From the NCBI GenBank assembly GCA_937921995.1, contig CAKZVF010000172.1:1-46049 (forward strand): DNA of 46,049 nt, given 5' to 3'. Positions 34,207-44,018 of the stretch are shown piece after piece. This stretch comes from an uncultured Pirellulaceae bacterium (lineage in GTDB: Bacteria; Planctomycetota; Planctomycetia; Pirellulales; Pirellulaceae). The position numbers were made by a program, and so were the translations under genes. The notes below the pieces were generated by a model, which was given only the letters and a program-made list of their open reading frames with translations, did no database searches and was not told the origin of the DNA. The first letter of the stretch is position 1. Each line of letters opens with the position of its first letter.

Positions 34207-35433
34207 ATGTCAATCTTGATCAGAAAATCTGTCGCCGCTGTTGTTACGCTGGCTTTCGTATTGTTCGGGGGAAACCTGGGGGCGCAAACGCAGGTCCTGC
34301 CACCGGTTCAGATTTCTCCTTCCGTTCAATCGGGGGTAATTCAGCAGATTCCATCGGTCAATGGCACCGTCGTTCCGGCGACTGCCACAATCGTAAATGA
34401 GCAGGGATTTCCAGCGGCCGAACTGATTCCGGCGTATCCCAGCACCGCCTCCGGCGCTTCATCTGGCACCATCACAGTGCCGCAGGTCCCTTGGACGCAG
34501 GACATCGTGCGCGACGTTCGAACCAGTCATGATTTTGGCTCCGTCCCGACCGGGTCTCAACAAGAGCACACTTTCGAATTCGTGAATACATTGGACGCGC
34601 CGCTGAACTTAATCAGTGCTCGCGCCAGTTGTGGCTGCACCAAGCCTACGATCCTGACAGCGCTGGTCCAGCCGGGAGAAACCGCGCGGGTGCTGGCCAA
34701 GTTTGATACGTTGGGGCATCGCGGCGAAAAAGCGGCCACCGTAACGATCGGCATCAATAAACTGAACGCCTTTTCGGAATACGGAGAAGTACAACTCTCG
34801 GTCAAAGGCAAAATTCGTAAGGATGTCGTGCTAACGCCGGGCGTCATTTACTTTGACAGTGTGCCGGTGACCTCCGCTGCTCAGCAGACCGTCAAAATGA
34901 AGTATGCGGGCAACCCCTTGTGGCAAATCCTGCGTATCGAAAGCACCAACGCCAACATCAAAGCCGAAGCCCAAGAACTCAAACGCGAAGGTGGCCGAAT
35001 CACGTACGAATTGATCGTGAAGCTCAGCGGTTCACAACCTACCGGATCATTCGCGGATGAATTGTTCGTGATCACCAATGACAAATTGGTAAACAAGATG
35101 CCGATTTCGGTGTCCGGGCGCGTCAAAGCGAACTTGGAGGCCGCGCCCATCCAACTGGGCACGATTAAACAGGGCGCGAAGATTGAAAAACGGTTCGTCA
35201 TTCGCGGCCAGCGCCCGTTTGAGATTCTTGAGGTGCGCGTTGGCAACAAATTCATCTCGTTCGCTCCGTCGACCGGCAAAAAGTCAATTCACGTTTTGAC
35301 CTATTCGCTGGACACGTCAACGGTAGGGCAAATCAACGATACGATCACCGTCGTCACATCGGATCCTGATAACTCGGAGAAAACCGTCGACTTTTCGGCT
35401 GAGATCATCGCCGGAGAAAGCGTCCAACAATAG
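34207..35433 (+). CDS. Secreted DUF1573 protein
   Basis: The 408-residue product starts at the ATG at 34207 (MSILIRKSVAAVVTLAF), with GGAGAG just upstream; an upstream open extension is not signal-like. Residues 1-27 form a signal peptide. A Pro/Ser/Thr-rich stretch follows, then a DUF1573 domain at about 110-215 with its hallmark HDFGSVPTGSQQEHTFEFVN and SARASCGCTKPT, and further beta-sandwich (Ig-like) sequence to the C-terminus. DUF1573 proteins are abundant, mostly periplasmic and of unknown role. It stands alone and is followed by the long copy of dispersed element A. Confidence 0.88.
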   Translation: MSILIRKSVAAVVTLAFVLFGGNLGAQTQVLPPVQISPSVQSGVIQQIPSVNGTVVPATATIVNEQGFPAAELIPAYPSTASGASSGTITVPQVPWTQDIVRDVRTSHDFGSVPTGSQQEHTFEFVNTLDAPLNLISARASCGCTKPTILTALVQPGETARVLAKFDTLGHRGEKAATVTIGINKLNAFSEYGEVQLSVKGKIRKDVVLTPGVIYFDSVPVTSAAQQTVKMKYAGNPLWQILRIESTNANIKAEAQELKREGGRITYELIVKLSGSQPTGSFADELFVITNDKLVNKMPISVSGRVKANLEAAPIQLGTIKQGAKIEKRFVIRGQRPFEILEVRVGNKFISFAPSTGKKSIHVLTYSLDTSTVGQINDTITVVTSDPDNSEKTVDFSAEIIAGESVQQ

Positions 35434-35480
35434 TCACCCGCGATCCTCCTGCAGGTTGAACTCTCAGCTTTTTTTGTACT

Positions 35481-35756
35481 CCACAAATCCTTAGCTACGC
35501 TTCCGTCGGGCTTGCCCCGGACGGAGCGAGCAACTGACAGGCTACAAGAACACACGACAAGAACCCTTTTGCCCCCCGTCGGGCATGTCTCGGACGGGAG
35601 CCGTGATTTTCCGAGCGAATATTCGTTGCTTCCGTCCGGGACGAGCCCGACGGAGAGCCGTTTACCAAAGGAAATGTGTTGGTAGCTTGTCAGTTGTGAT
35701 TCCGACCGGGACAAGCCCGACGGAAATCCAAGTTGCAAAAAGGATGTGGGTTATAA
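35481..35756. repeat. Palindromic dispersed element A, enlarged copy
   Basis: About 276 bp. Both ends match the copy at 11121-11313, but an 83-bp segment (35562-35644) is added inside. Four inverted modules of the type CCGTCGGGCTTGTCCCGG are visible: plus-oriented near 35500 and 35577, and reverse-oriented near 35630 and 35704. A further half-module lies at 35767. The element sits between the DUF1573 and UbiB-family genes. Confidence 0.88.
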
Positions 35757-35871
35757 AAAGGCTCGCAGCCCGACGGAATTTCATTTCGGCCGATTTCGCC
35801 GGACCAAAATTTGCGATCCAGTACGAACGAAGCCCCCATCTTTCTACGAGCGCGTCGACTACAATAGCTTC

Positions 35872-37611
35872 ATGAAAACGTCGATAAGATCCATCCCCCA
35901 GCTCTATCGCAACGCCATGCGGTGGACCGAAATAGCGTCGGTGCTTTCGAAGTATGGTCTGGCCAATTGGATGGACCGCTTCAACATCGACTTCATTTCC
36001 GAACGCTTGAAAACGGCCGATGGTGAGAAGCTGAAAACCCTTACGCACCCATGCCGCGTGCGTTTGGCGTTGACCGAACTGGGGTCCAGTTTCATCAAGT
36101 TTGGTCAATTGTTGGGGACGCGTCCGGACCTGATCGGCACCGAAATGGCCGATGAACTCTCCAAGCTCCAGTCGCAAGCCCCCGCAGACGATTTCGAATC
36201 TGTCCGCGCGATCATCGAAGCTGAACAAGGTAAAACGATCGAGCAGTTGTTCCACAGCTTTGACCCTGAACCGTTCGCATCGGCGTCGATCGGGCAGGTT
36301 CATCGCGCCACGATCAACGCCAAAGACTATCCAGCGTTTGAGTCTTTGGCGCGGTCAGGATCCAAACTGATCGAAGTGGTCGTGAAGGTCCGCCATGAAG
36401 GAATCGACCGCGTGCTGGAAGCGGATCTTGATATCCTTTCGGGCGTGGCTCAACTGGCCGAACGATTGGACGACTTCAAAAACTACCAACCCGCCAGCGT
36501 TGTGCGTGATCTGTCTCAGACGATGAGAAGGGAATTGGATTTCGAACGCGAGCATCGCAACCTGCTGCAGTTCCGCGATCTTTTACAAAGCGATCCACGC
36601 GTAAAGATTCCTCAGCCCATTTCGCCGCTGTGTTCCTCGAAGATGTTGACGATGGAACGTATCAACGGACGCCCGCTGAAGGAATTCGGACGCGATGCGA
36701 CGATGGGAGGCCGCTGCGATCTGGTGGCTCAACAGGGCGCGAACCTTTATTTGAAGATGATCTTCACGCATGGGTTTTTTCACGCCGACCCACACCCGGG
36801 TAACATCCTGATCATGGAAGACGACACCATTGGTTTGCTGGATTTCGGCATGGTGGGCCGCGTCAGCGAGCACTTGCGGGAGTCGATCGAGTCGATGCTG
36901 GTCGCGATTGTCAACCGTGACGTGACGCTGCTGACATCGTTGGTGAAACGAGTCGGAAGTTGCCCGAAGGATCTCAACGAATCCGCGATGTCAAACGACC
37001 TAGCTGATTTCGTGGGTCAATATTCATCCCAAGCGATGGGAGATTTTGACATGAGCGGTGCGCTGAATGATTTCGTGGACATCGTGCAAAGGTACGGGAT
37101 CTCTTTGCCCAGTGAAGCATCGTTGTTGATCAAAGTCTTGGTGACGCTCGAGGGAACCGGCCGAATTCTTAACCCAAATTTTTCATTGATGGAGATCATG
37201 AAGCCCTTCCACCGCATGATGCTGATGAAGCGGCTTTCACCGATGCGGCAGATGCGCAAGATGCAGCGTTTTTACATCGGGCTGGAACAGTTGGCCGACG
37301 TACTGCCCCAGCGACTGACGACAATCTTGGAACAAATTCAAACCGGGCACTTCGACGTTAATATCGAACACCGGCGACTGGGGCCGTCCGTCAATCGCTT
37401 GGTCATGGGGATGATCACTAGCGCTTTGTTTTTAGGTTCCGCGCTGATGCTCAGTTTCAAAGTTCCTCCCGTCTTATTTCCCAACGATGGATGGGTAGGA
37501 ATCCAAGACCTCTCTTTGCTAGGTCTGCTTGGTATCGCCGTCAGCATGATGATGGGGTGTAGGCTGGTCTGGGCGATACGCAAATCCGGTAACCTTGACC
37601 AAGTGGACTAA
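35872..37611 (+). CDS. UbiB/ADCK-family atypical kinase-like membrane protein
   Basis: The 579-residue protein starts at the ATG at 35872; the longer open frame runs into dispersed element A and is not used. UbiB/ADCK features are in order: IKFGQLLGTRPDL (KxGQ motif, residues 75-87), the Ala-rich-loop equivalent SASIGQVHRA (137-146), the Lys strand VVVKVRHEG, the HADPHPGNIL catalytic stretch and LLDFGMVG metal site, then two C-terminal membrane helices (about 515-535 and 550-570). Family members aid ubiquinone or other isoprenoid-lipid metabolism by ATPase rather than kinase activity. No quinone genes are adjacent. It stands alone. Confidence 0.94.
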   Translation: MKTSIRSIPQLYRNAMRWTEIASVLSKYGLANWMDRFNIDFISERLKTADGEKLKTLTHPCRVRLALTELGSSFIKFGQLLGTRPDLIGTEMADELSKLQSQAPADDFESVRAIIEAEQGKTIEQLFHSFDPEPFASASIGQVHRATINAKDYPAFESLARSGSKLIEVVVKVRHEGIDRVLEADLDILSGVAQLAERLDDFKNYQPASVVRDLSQTMRRELDFEREHRNLLQFRDLLQSDPRVKIPQPISPLCSSKMLTMERINGRPLKEFGRDATMGGRCDLVAQQGANLYLKMIFTHGFFHADPHPGNILIMEDDTIGLLDFGMVGRVSEHLRESIESMLVAIVNRDVTLLTSLVKRVGSCPKDLNESAMSNDLADFVGQYSSQAMGDFDMSGALNDFVDIVQRYGISLPSEASLLIKVLVTLEGTGRILNPNFSLMEIMKPFHRMMLMKRLSPMRQMRKMQRFYIGLEQLADVLPQRLTTILEQIQTGHFDVNIEHRRLGPSVNRLVMGMITSALFLGSALMLSFKVPPVLFPNDGWVGIQDLSLLGLLGIAVSMMMGCRLVWAIRKSGNLDQVD

Positions 37612-37958
37612 CCGTCGAGTCCGCTTCTAAGTTTTCCATCGGATCTTCGAGGTGGCCCTAACCCCAAATTCGCGACACGAAGTCCGGGGCAGTCCTGGGA
37701 ATGCTTTGGCCGCGAAGCCGAATCGGCCGTTTCTGCCGCAATTAGCTGGCATCATAACCTCGCTGTTGGCCTGAATTTGGTGGCGATTATCACATAAAAT
37801 TGTCAGCGATTGATCCAGACGAGGGTTCTGGTTAGACTGTGACACGGAAAAAGGAGTTTTGCGAGGAACTTTTATTAGCAACGAGTCGGCATCTCCTCCG
37901 GGCAAAGCATTCGCATTTGATCGGTGTTAAGTTCCGAAATTGAATTAGACGAACCAAA
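37612..37958. other. Intergenic region, nothing recognised
   Basis: About 350 bp between the UbiB-family and M50 genes with no gene, repeat or strong hairpin. The likely promoter of the M50 gene lies here but was not identified. Confidence 0.4.
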
Positions 37959-39077
37959 ATGAACGAAAACAACAGTTGGAGCGCAGGAATTGGGCGGTGG
38001 GTCGGCGTTCCGGTCAACATCCACGTCATTTTTTTCCTGGTCGTGGCTTTCATTTTTGCTGTGCAATGGCAACATGCGCACACGCTATCGAACGATCAAA
38101 TGGGTACCGCGTTGGTTACGTCGTTGGTGCTGTTGATGAGCGTGCTGGCCCATGAAATTGGCCATGTCTTTTCTCTGGTAAATTTGGGAGGCAGCGTCAA
38201 CCAAGTTACGTTGACGCCTTGGGGAGGAAACTCCGATGTTGAACTTCCGGAGAACCCGTGGGCTCAATTGATCATCACCGCCTCAGGGCCTTTCGTTAAT
38301 TTTGCGATTTTTCTGTTCTCCGCGGCGTTGCTGTTGCAGACGAACATGGGGACCCTTGGAGATATTGTCAGCGTTCTGCGTCCGCACAGTTTCGATGCCT
38401 CGTCCGGCGCGGTCTCTTTGTTCAAAATCGCTGCGTGGGTCAACTTCTATCTTTTTGTCGTCAACCTAATTCCATGTTTCCCATTCGATGGGGCTCAGTT
38501 AGTGCGATCGGGCTTAGAGTTATTAGGACTGGACGTTTCGCAATTGCGTAGCGAGTGCGCGATTATGGTGCTGGGCAATGGCGTGGCGTTGGGTGTCGTG
38601 GGAATGTCGATCTTCCTGTTGGATTTCAATCACGGCCCTGTCCGACCGCTGTGGTTTTTCGTGATGTCGGCGGGAATCATTTTGTACTTCGCGGCGCGTT
38701 ATTCTTTCGAGGTCGAAACAAAGAAAGCCGTGGCAGAGTACAGCAATCAGGAATGGGATTTTGATAAATTGGCATCTGACGCGGCTTTCTACGGCGTGTC
38801 TGATGACTACCATTCTGGTATGGACGATCCAAGTGGCGAAGACATGATCTCTCAGTCCCAGTGGATGACGGAGAAACAAGAAGCCCGGCAACGCGAGCTG
38901 TTAGAGCAGGAATACCAAGAAGATCGACAGGCGGATGAAATTCTGGAAAAGCTGCACATCAACGGCATGGGCGTCGAAGGCCTCAACGCCGAAGAACGGG
39001 CGATCCTAAACCGAGTCAGCGATCGCATCCGTCGTCGACGTTCGGCCGAACAAGAGATATACGGCGACATCAATTAG
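37959..39077 (+). CDS. Site-2-protease family (M50) membrane metalloprotease
   Basis: The 372-residue protein has five to six hydrophobic segments in its first 250 residues. The zinc-binding HExxH is in VLAHEIGHVFSLV (about residue 66), and the third ligand Asp is in NLIPCFPFDGAQLVRSG (about 170). Most relatives have DGG or DGGR at that point, so DGAQ is a mild variant. A GNxxA-type hairpin segment (LTPWGGNSDVE) follows the HExxH helix, as in the Rv2869c/SpoIVFB-like short form. The last 120 residues are acidic, predicted cytoplasmic and helical (QARQRELLEQEYQEDRQ), without CBS or PDZ domains. The substrate is unknown. It stands alone. Confidence 0.9.
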   Translation: MNENNSWSAGIGRWVGVPVNIHVIFFLVVAFIFAVQWQHAHTLSNDQMGTALVTSLVLLMSVLAHEIGHVFSLVNLGGSVNQVTLTPWGGNSDVELPENPWAQLIITASGPFVNFAIFLFSAALLLQTNMGTLGDIVSVLRPHSFDASSGAVSLFKIAAWVNFYLFVVNLIPCFPFDGAQLVRSGLELLGLDVSQLRSECAIMVLGNGVALGVVGMSIFLLDFNHGPVRPLWFFVMSAGIILYFAARYSFEVETKKAVAEYSNQEWDFDKLASDAAFYGVSDDYHSGMDDPSGEDMISQSQWMTEKQEARQRELLEQEYQEDRQADEILEKLHINGMGVEGLNAEERAILNRVSDRIRRRRSAEQEIYGDIN

Positions 39078-39100
39078 TCGCAGGTCCACTCCGCCCACAA

Positions 39101-39670
<570 letters not shown>

Positions 39671-39821
39671 CCGAACGATCGCACGCAACGTCAGATCTAA
39701 GTTCTAATTTGGCGTCGCAACCCTCCGCTGGGACTCCTTGCGTCATCCACTACCGCAGGACACATTGCGCCGTCGATTGCCTCGGGACTCTTTGCATCGT
39801 CGATTGCCGATGCGATGGCAT

Positions 39822-41072
39822 CTACTCTTTAACAAAGTCATTTTTGCCTATCACCACTAATCCCGAATCGGTGATCGTGAAACCTCGGCACAAATCCGTT
39901 TCCAAACTGTAGCCAATCTCCGTCCCGTCAGGGATCGTAACATCCTTGTCGATGATTGCTCGCCGAACTTTGCAATTGCGACCGATCGAAACTCGATTAA
40001 ACAAAATGGAATCGTCGACCTCGGAGCAACTGTGGATCTGCACTTCTGGGCCAATGATCGAGCGTCGGACTTTGCCTCCGGAAATGATGCTCCCTGAACA
40101 GACGATGCTGTCGGTCGCCATGCCAACGCGTTCACTCTCGCCGCCCGAACCGTTAAAGATAAACTTGGGCGGCGGCTGGTTCTCTTGGAAACTACGGATA
40201 GGCCACGCCTTGTCGTACATGTTCAGCAGCGGATCGACCGCAATCAGATCCATGCTCGCTTCATAATAAGCATCGATGGTGCCGACGTCTCTCCAGTATG
40301 ATTGGCTTTTATTATTCTCATCGCGGAACGGGTACGCGAAGACTCGACTCTCGTTGATGATCGACGGGATAATGTCTTTACCGAAGTCGTGGCTGCTGGT
40401 GGGGTCGTTGGCGTCTTTGAGCAACTGTTCAAACATAAATCGGGCCGAAAACACATAAACGCCCATGCTGGCCAGACAAAGATCGTCCTCGCCGGGGACG
40501 CATTTGGGATCTTGAGGTTTCTCGTCGAACCCAACGATGGCTTGCGATTCATCAACGGTCATCACGCCGAATGCTTTGGCTTCTTCGCGCGAAACTTGAA
40601 GCGCGGCGACGGTCAAGTCCGCTTTGTTGGCGCGATGGTAGTCAATCATCGCTTTGTAATCCATTTTATAAATGTGGTCGCCGGCCAAGATCAGCACTTC
40701 TTGGGGCCGCTCTTTCTCGATCGAGTAAATGTTTTGATAAACGGCGTCTGCGGTGCCCTTGTACCAATTTTCGTCGATCCTCTGCTGAGGCGGCACCACG
40801 TCGATGAATTCGCCCAGTTCACTGCAGAAGTATCTTCTCCAGCCATTGTTGATGTGGCGGTCGAGACTGACGGCTTTGTACTGCGTCAGCAGAATCATTT
40901 TCCGCAGACCGCTGTTGAGGCAGTTGGACAGGGCGAAATCGACGATGCGATAGCCTCCCCCAAACGGCACAGCCGGTTTCGCGCGGTCGCGCGTCAACGG
41001 TTCCAGTCGCGAGCCTTTGCCACCGGCGAGAACGACCGCCATCACTTCGTTCATGGACATTCTTTTCTGCAT
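39822..41072 (-). CDS. glgC: Glucose-1-phosphate adenylyltransferase
   Basis: GlgC makes ADP-glucose, the committed step of bacterial glycogen synthesis. The product is 416 residues from the ATG at 41072, or 412 from that at 41060; the start is uncertain and no ribosome-binding site decides it. The pyrophosphorylase signature VLAGGKGSRLEPLTRDRAKPAVPFGG is intact. GTADAVYQNIYSI, LAGDHIYKMDY, GVMTVDES, GFDEKP and SYWRDVGTIDAYYEAS are family features. The C-terminal half is the left-handed beta-helix domain (SIIGPEVQIHSCSEVDDSILF). The residues needed for catalysis look present. No other glycogen genes are in the window. Confidence 0.97.
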   Translation of the reverse strand: MQKRMSMNEVMAVVLAGGKGSRLEPLTRDRAKPAVPFGGGYRIVDFALSNCLNSGLRKMILLTQYKAVSLDRHINNGWRRYFCSELGEFIDVVPPQQRIDENWYKGTADAVYQNIYSIEKERPQEVLILAGDHIYKMDYKAMIDYHRANKADLTVAALQVSREEAKAFGVMTVDESQAIVGFDEKPQDPKCVPGEDDLCLASMGVYVFSARFMFEQLLKDANDPTSSHDFGKDIIPSIINESRVFAYPFRDENNKSQSYWRDVGTIDAYYEASMDLIAVDPLLNMYDKAWPIRSFQENQPPPKFIFNGSGGESERVGMATDSIVCSGSIISGGKVRRSIIGPEVQIHSCSEVDDSILFNRVSIGRNCKVRRAIIDKDVTIPDGTEIGYSLETDLCRGFTITDSGLVVIGKNDFVKE

Positions 41073-41375
41073 AACTTCAGCCAATCAAAATCCAGTGACG
41101 TTTAAGATTCGAGAAAACGAGGTGGTGGAGACTTCGGGAATATCCCTTAATATAAGCGTTTCGCTTCCCTTTGTTCAGGCTTAGTAAGCAATGAAAATGC
41201 AATTGGAAGTGAATCAAAAGACGCAAAAGTTACCTAATTAGAACATTCAATCGTTCTTCCGGTGCAAGGAAACTGATCCAATAGAGTTAGCGCTACAGCC
41301 AGAGCATCGCTTGGCAACGGCTCCGCGAACCGCTGGTGATAACGCCGATGAAAATGCAAAACAAAAAAGACTTTG
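41073..41375. other. Divergent promoter region between glgC and a glycosyltransferase gene
   Basis: About 300 bp, AT-rich in parts, with no gene or repeat. Promoters for both divergent genes are expected here; none was clearly recognised. Confidence 0.4.
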
Positions 41376-42131
41376 ATGATTCCTGAAAATCAAAACCAAT
41401 TTCAACCTCCCCAAAGACGCTATCCGACGGTGTCCTTCGTGATTCCCGCCCACAATGAATCGGCCTACCTCGCAGCGACGTTGAAAAAAATTCATCAATC
41501 CGCCGCGGGGCTAAAGTTGAACTATGAAGTGATTGTCGTCGACGACGCGTCAACTGACGACACGTCCGAAGTCGCCAAAAATAACGGTGCTCGACCGATC
41601 AAAGTGAACTTGAGAAACATCGGAGCCGTTCGAAATGCTGGAGCCAAAGAAGCGCGGTACACATGCCTTTTCTTTGTTGATGCCGATACGCTATTGCCAC
41701 AGAAGACGCTGAGGCAATCGCTCGATGCGATCTGCAGCGGTGCCGCCGGCGGAGGGGCCCATGTCGTCATCGACCGGATCGAGGACGTCGATTGGTCAAA
41801 GCTGATGCTGTACTACCTGGTCAGATTGGTTTGGCAAACGATCGGCGGATGGGCGGCCGGTTGTTTCATGTATTGCCGGCGAGACCTCTTCGAACACTTC
41901 GGCGGATTCGACGAAGAATATTTTGCTGCCGAAGAACTTTTCTTCAGCCGCAGCGTAAAGGCTCACGGCCCATTCAAAATCGTACGAAACCCCGTCGTCA
42001 CGTCGTCTCGTAAGTTTCACAGCTTCACGACCGGCGAGCTGATTCGATTTGTGTTTTTGCCATTGCTTTCTCCCGAGGGGAGGTTTCGGTCGAAGTTGGG
42101 ATTAGAGGTTTTGTACGAGCATGATCGTTAA
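41376..42131 (+). CDS. GT2-family glycosyltransferase
   Basis: The 251-residue protein is read from the ATG at 41376; a TTG directly before it is possible but unneeded. The family 2 fold is clear: VSFVIPAHNESAYLAATLKKI at the start, YEVIVVDDASTDDTSEVA, then the metal site FFVDADTLLP, and the GWAAGCFMYCRRDLFEHFGGFDEEYFAAEEL acceptor region. It has no long C-terminal membrane helices and probably transfers a sugar to a lipid or glycan acceptor at the membrane. Neighbouring genes do not reveal the substrate. It is divergent from glgC. Confidence 0.92.
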   Translation: MIPENQNQFQPPQRRYPTVSFVIPAHNESAYLAATLKKIHQSAAGLKLNYEVIVVDDASTDDTSEVAKNNGARPIKVNLRNIGAVRNAGAKEARYTCLFFVDADTLLPQKTLRQSLDAICSGAAGGGAHVVIDRIEDVDWSKLMLYYLVRLVWQTIGGWAAGCFMYCRRDLFEHFGGFDEEYFAAEELFFSRSVKAHGPFKIVRNPVVTSSRKFHSFTTGELIRFVFLPLLSPEGRFRSKLGLEVLYEHDR

Positions 42132-42329
42132 AATCGCGACGACGATCGTTCGCGGCAGAAAAATTTGGCAATTCAAGAGAATTCCGCCGCAAATACCGAA
42201 AAATGCGACGAATCAAACCAAGAGTGGAGAGAAGAAATTCCAAGTCAACGTTTGGGAATTCGCCGGTTTAGGTTATCATTAGGGCCTGTTATTCGTCAAG
42301 ATTTTCACATTAGATAACAACGCAACGCC

Positions 42330-43070
42330 ATGACATTGAAGTGGATTAAATCGCTTGAGCGGATCACCAGAACGATAGCCGCACCCATCGCTGCTTTATT
42401 GCTGATATTGGCGGTTAACAATCAGGCTGCCGCAGATGAAATTCAAATCAATTCAAATTCTGTCGAAACCGTCGTTGGAGATTTTCGCTGTAAGCCCTGC
42501 AATCGCCCGATTATCTACGATACCAACGCGCTTGAGATGGGCGGCCACGATCTAACGACCGGTGATCTTTATCGCTACTTTGCGTCTCGTGGAATCAAAA
42601 AGATTGATCGGCTCTCTCTACAAGTCGATGTTGATTGCTGTGAAGAGGAAGACCAAGCGTTCCAGTTGAACGGGCTCAACTTTAAAATCACCGACGTTGA
42701 CAACAAAATTTTGCACGAAGCGAGCCTTCAGAATGATTCGCTTTTGGTGGCAGGAAATGAGATTTCGTCATTCAAGCCCGAAGCGGTATTGGAGTTTGAT
42801 CTTGGGTACGATTTTATGCAGCGGTTCTCACCCGACAGCACAGACGCGATCGAACTGAGTTACGTGACGCCTGCATCGGGAAGCTATAACGCCGCGATGA
42901 AACCGCGTTTTGTGGTTTCGGAAGATCTCAGTAGTTTCACCTTTTCAAACCTCGGCGTATTTGCAGTGTTTGTTGGATTCTGGGTGATCGTTTTTATGGC
43001 CATGAATACTTTCATGAAACCCAAGCTCGAAAAAACGCCGCCAAAGCCGACCAATCTTGTCGGTAACTGA
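42330..43070 (+). CDS. Membrane-anchored secreted protein of unknown function
   Basis: The 246-residue protein has an N-terminal signal-like helix (residues 15-35, ending QAAAD) and a second membrane helix near residues 208-228 (GVFAVFVGFWVIVFMAMNTF) followed by a short basic, Pro-rich tail. That makes it an exported domain anchored by its C-terminus. The exported part has two Cys pairs, CKPCNRP near residue 55 and DCCEEE near 105, and is otherwise beta-rich. No known family was recognised. The CxxC could be redox-active or bind metal, which is inference. Upstream TAACAACGC is only a weak ribosome-binding site. Confidence 0.78.
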   Translation: MTLKWIKSLERITRTIAAPIAALLLILAVNNQAAADEIQINSNSVETVVGDFRCKPCNRPIIYDTNALEMGGHDLTTGDLYRYFASRGIKKIDRLSLQVDVDCCEEEDQAFQLNGLNFKITDVDNKILHEASLQNDSLLVAGNEISSFKPEAVLEFDLGYDFMQRFSPDSTDAIELSYVTPASGSYNAAMKPRFVVSEDLSSFTFSNLGVFAVFVGFWVIVFMAMNTFMKPKLEKTPPKPTNLVGN

Positions 43071-43122
43071 CACGCCTAAGCGTCTTCTTCATCGCCGAAT
43101 CGTTTAGAGCATCAAACGTTTC

Positions 43123-43168
43123 TTAACGGCGTAGGATGTGGCACTCTTGCCCGTCCAGGTTTCTCGAT
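43123..43168. repeat. Dispersed element B, copy 2
   Basis: Begins TTAACGGCGTAGGATGTGG, then CACTCTTGCCCGTCCAGG and TTTCTCGAT. It is the partner of the copy at 32673-32716 and lies between two convergent genes. Confidence 0.85.
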
Positions 43169-43237
43169 TTTAGCCGACATTACCCAAGCAACAATCTGTC
43201 ACGCGTCGTGCTTGTTTTCGTGATCTCAGCCTGCGCT

Positions 43238-44005
43238 TTATTGCTTGCGCTGCCGCAGAGACTCGTACATCACAATCCCCGCGGTGACCGATACGTTAAG
43301 GCTGTCGGCGATGCCCAGCATGGGAATGTTGAACGACTCATCCGCCGCTGCGGTCCAAAAATCGGAAACGCCCTCTGCCTCGTTACCTAAAACGATCGCC
43401 GTTTTACCTCGCAGATCAACGTCGTAAAAGTTGGCCGTCGCTTTTGGGCAAGCCACCAGGATTCGGAATCCCGCCGACCGTAGCTTCGTCAACACGCGCT
43501 CATTCGTGTCGACGGCAATGGGTATGCCGAACGTCGCTCCGCTGCTGTTTCGAATAGCATTGGGGTGGAACACGTCGGTCAAAGGCTCGGCGACAATCAC
43601 GCCGTCGACGCCGCTGCCGTCGGCAGATCTGAGGATCCCGCCCAGATTGCCCGGTTTCTCGATTGATTCGAGCACGGTGAGGAACGATTCTCCCCGGAGA
43701 TTCAAAGCGCTAAGGTCCGTCAAGGGGCGAGCGGCGGTCATGATCGCGTCGTCCAGGCGGCTGCCGTAGCTGAGCTTTTGAAACAGTTTCTCCGGCAGCT
43801 GATAGATCTTTTTTTCGTCGAACGCATTCGCTTGGGAGCCCGCCTGAACAAAGATTTGGTCGGGCACGATCCCGTTGGCGATTGCTCTGTCTATTTCGCG
43901 GCGTCCGAAAACGATGATGCGGTTTTGCTTCTTGCGTCCGCGCGCGGTGTGCAGCTGGAGCGCTTCTTTGAATCGCGGATTACTTGGGCTGGTGATCGTT
44001 TGCAT
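43238..44005 (-). CDS. SpoU/TrmH-family RNA 2'-O-methyltransferase
   Basis: The 255-residue protein starts at the ATG at 44005 (MQTITSPSNPRFKEALQL). A GTG at 44047 would overlap the upstream gene by 29 nt and is less likely. The N-terminal substrate-binding part resembles the L30e-like domain. The knotted SPOUT domain shows all three motifs: EKPGNLGGILRSADGSGVDGVI (motif 1), GKTAIVLGNEAEGVS (motif 2) and DSLNVSVTAGIVMYESLRQR (motif 3). Members methylate ribose in rRNA or tRNA, and the target nucleotide cannot be read from the sequence. It is the last gene of a three-gene operon, 13 bp after the RlmI-like gene. Confidence 0.94.
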   Translation of the reverse strand: MQTITSPSNPRFKEALQLHTARGRKKQNRIIVFGRREIDRAIANGIVPDQIFVQAGSQANAFDEKKIYQLPEKLFQKLSYGSRLDDAIMTAARPLTDLSALNLRGESFLTVLESIEKPGNLGGILRSADGSGVDGVIVAEPLTDVFHPNAIRNSSGATFGIPIAVDTNERVLTKLRSAGFRILVACPKATANFYDVDLRGKTAIVLGNEAEGVSDFWTAAADESFNIPMLGIADSLNVSVTAGIVMYESLRQRKQ

Positions 44006-44018
44006 GTTTTCGTTTCTT

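Noticed and set aside
35746..35871. N-terminal extension of the UbiB-family protein
   Set aside because: The 42 extra codons overlap the palindromic element and do not match the family; the ATG at 35872 gives the usual start.
39792..39815. Terminator for glgC
   Set aside because: A GCATCG/CGATGC hairpin exists downstream of the stop, but no T-run follows on the minus strand.
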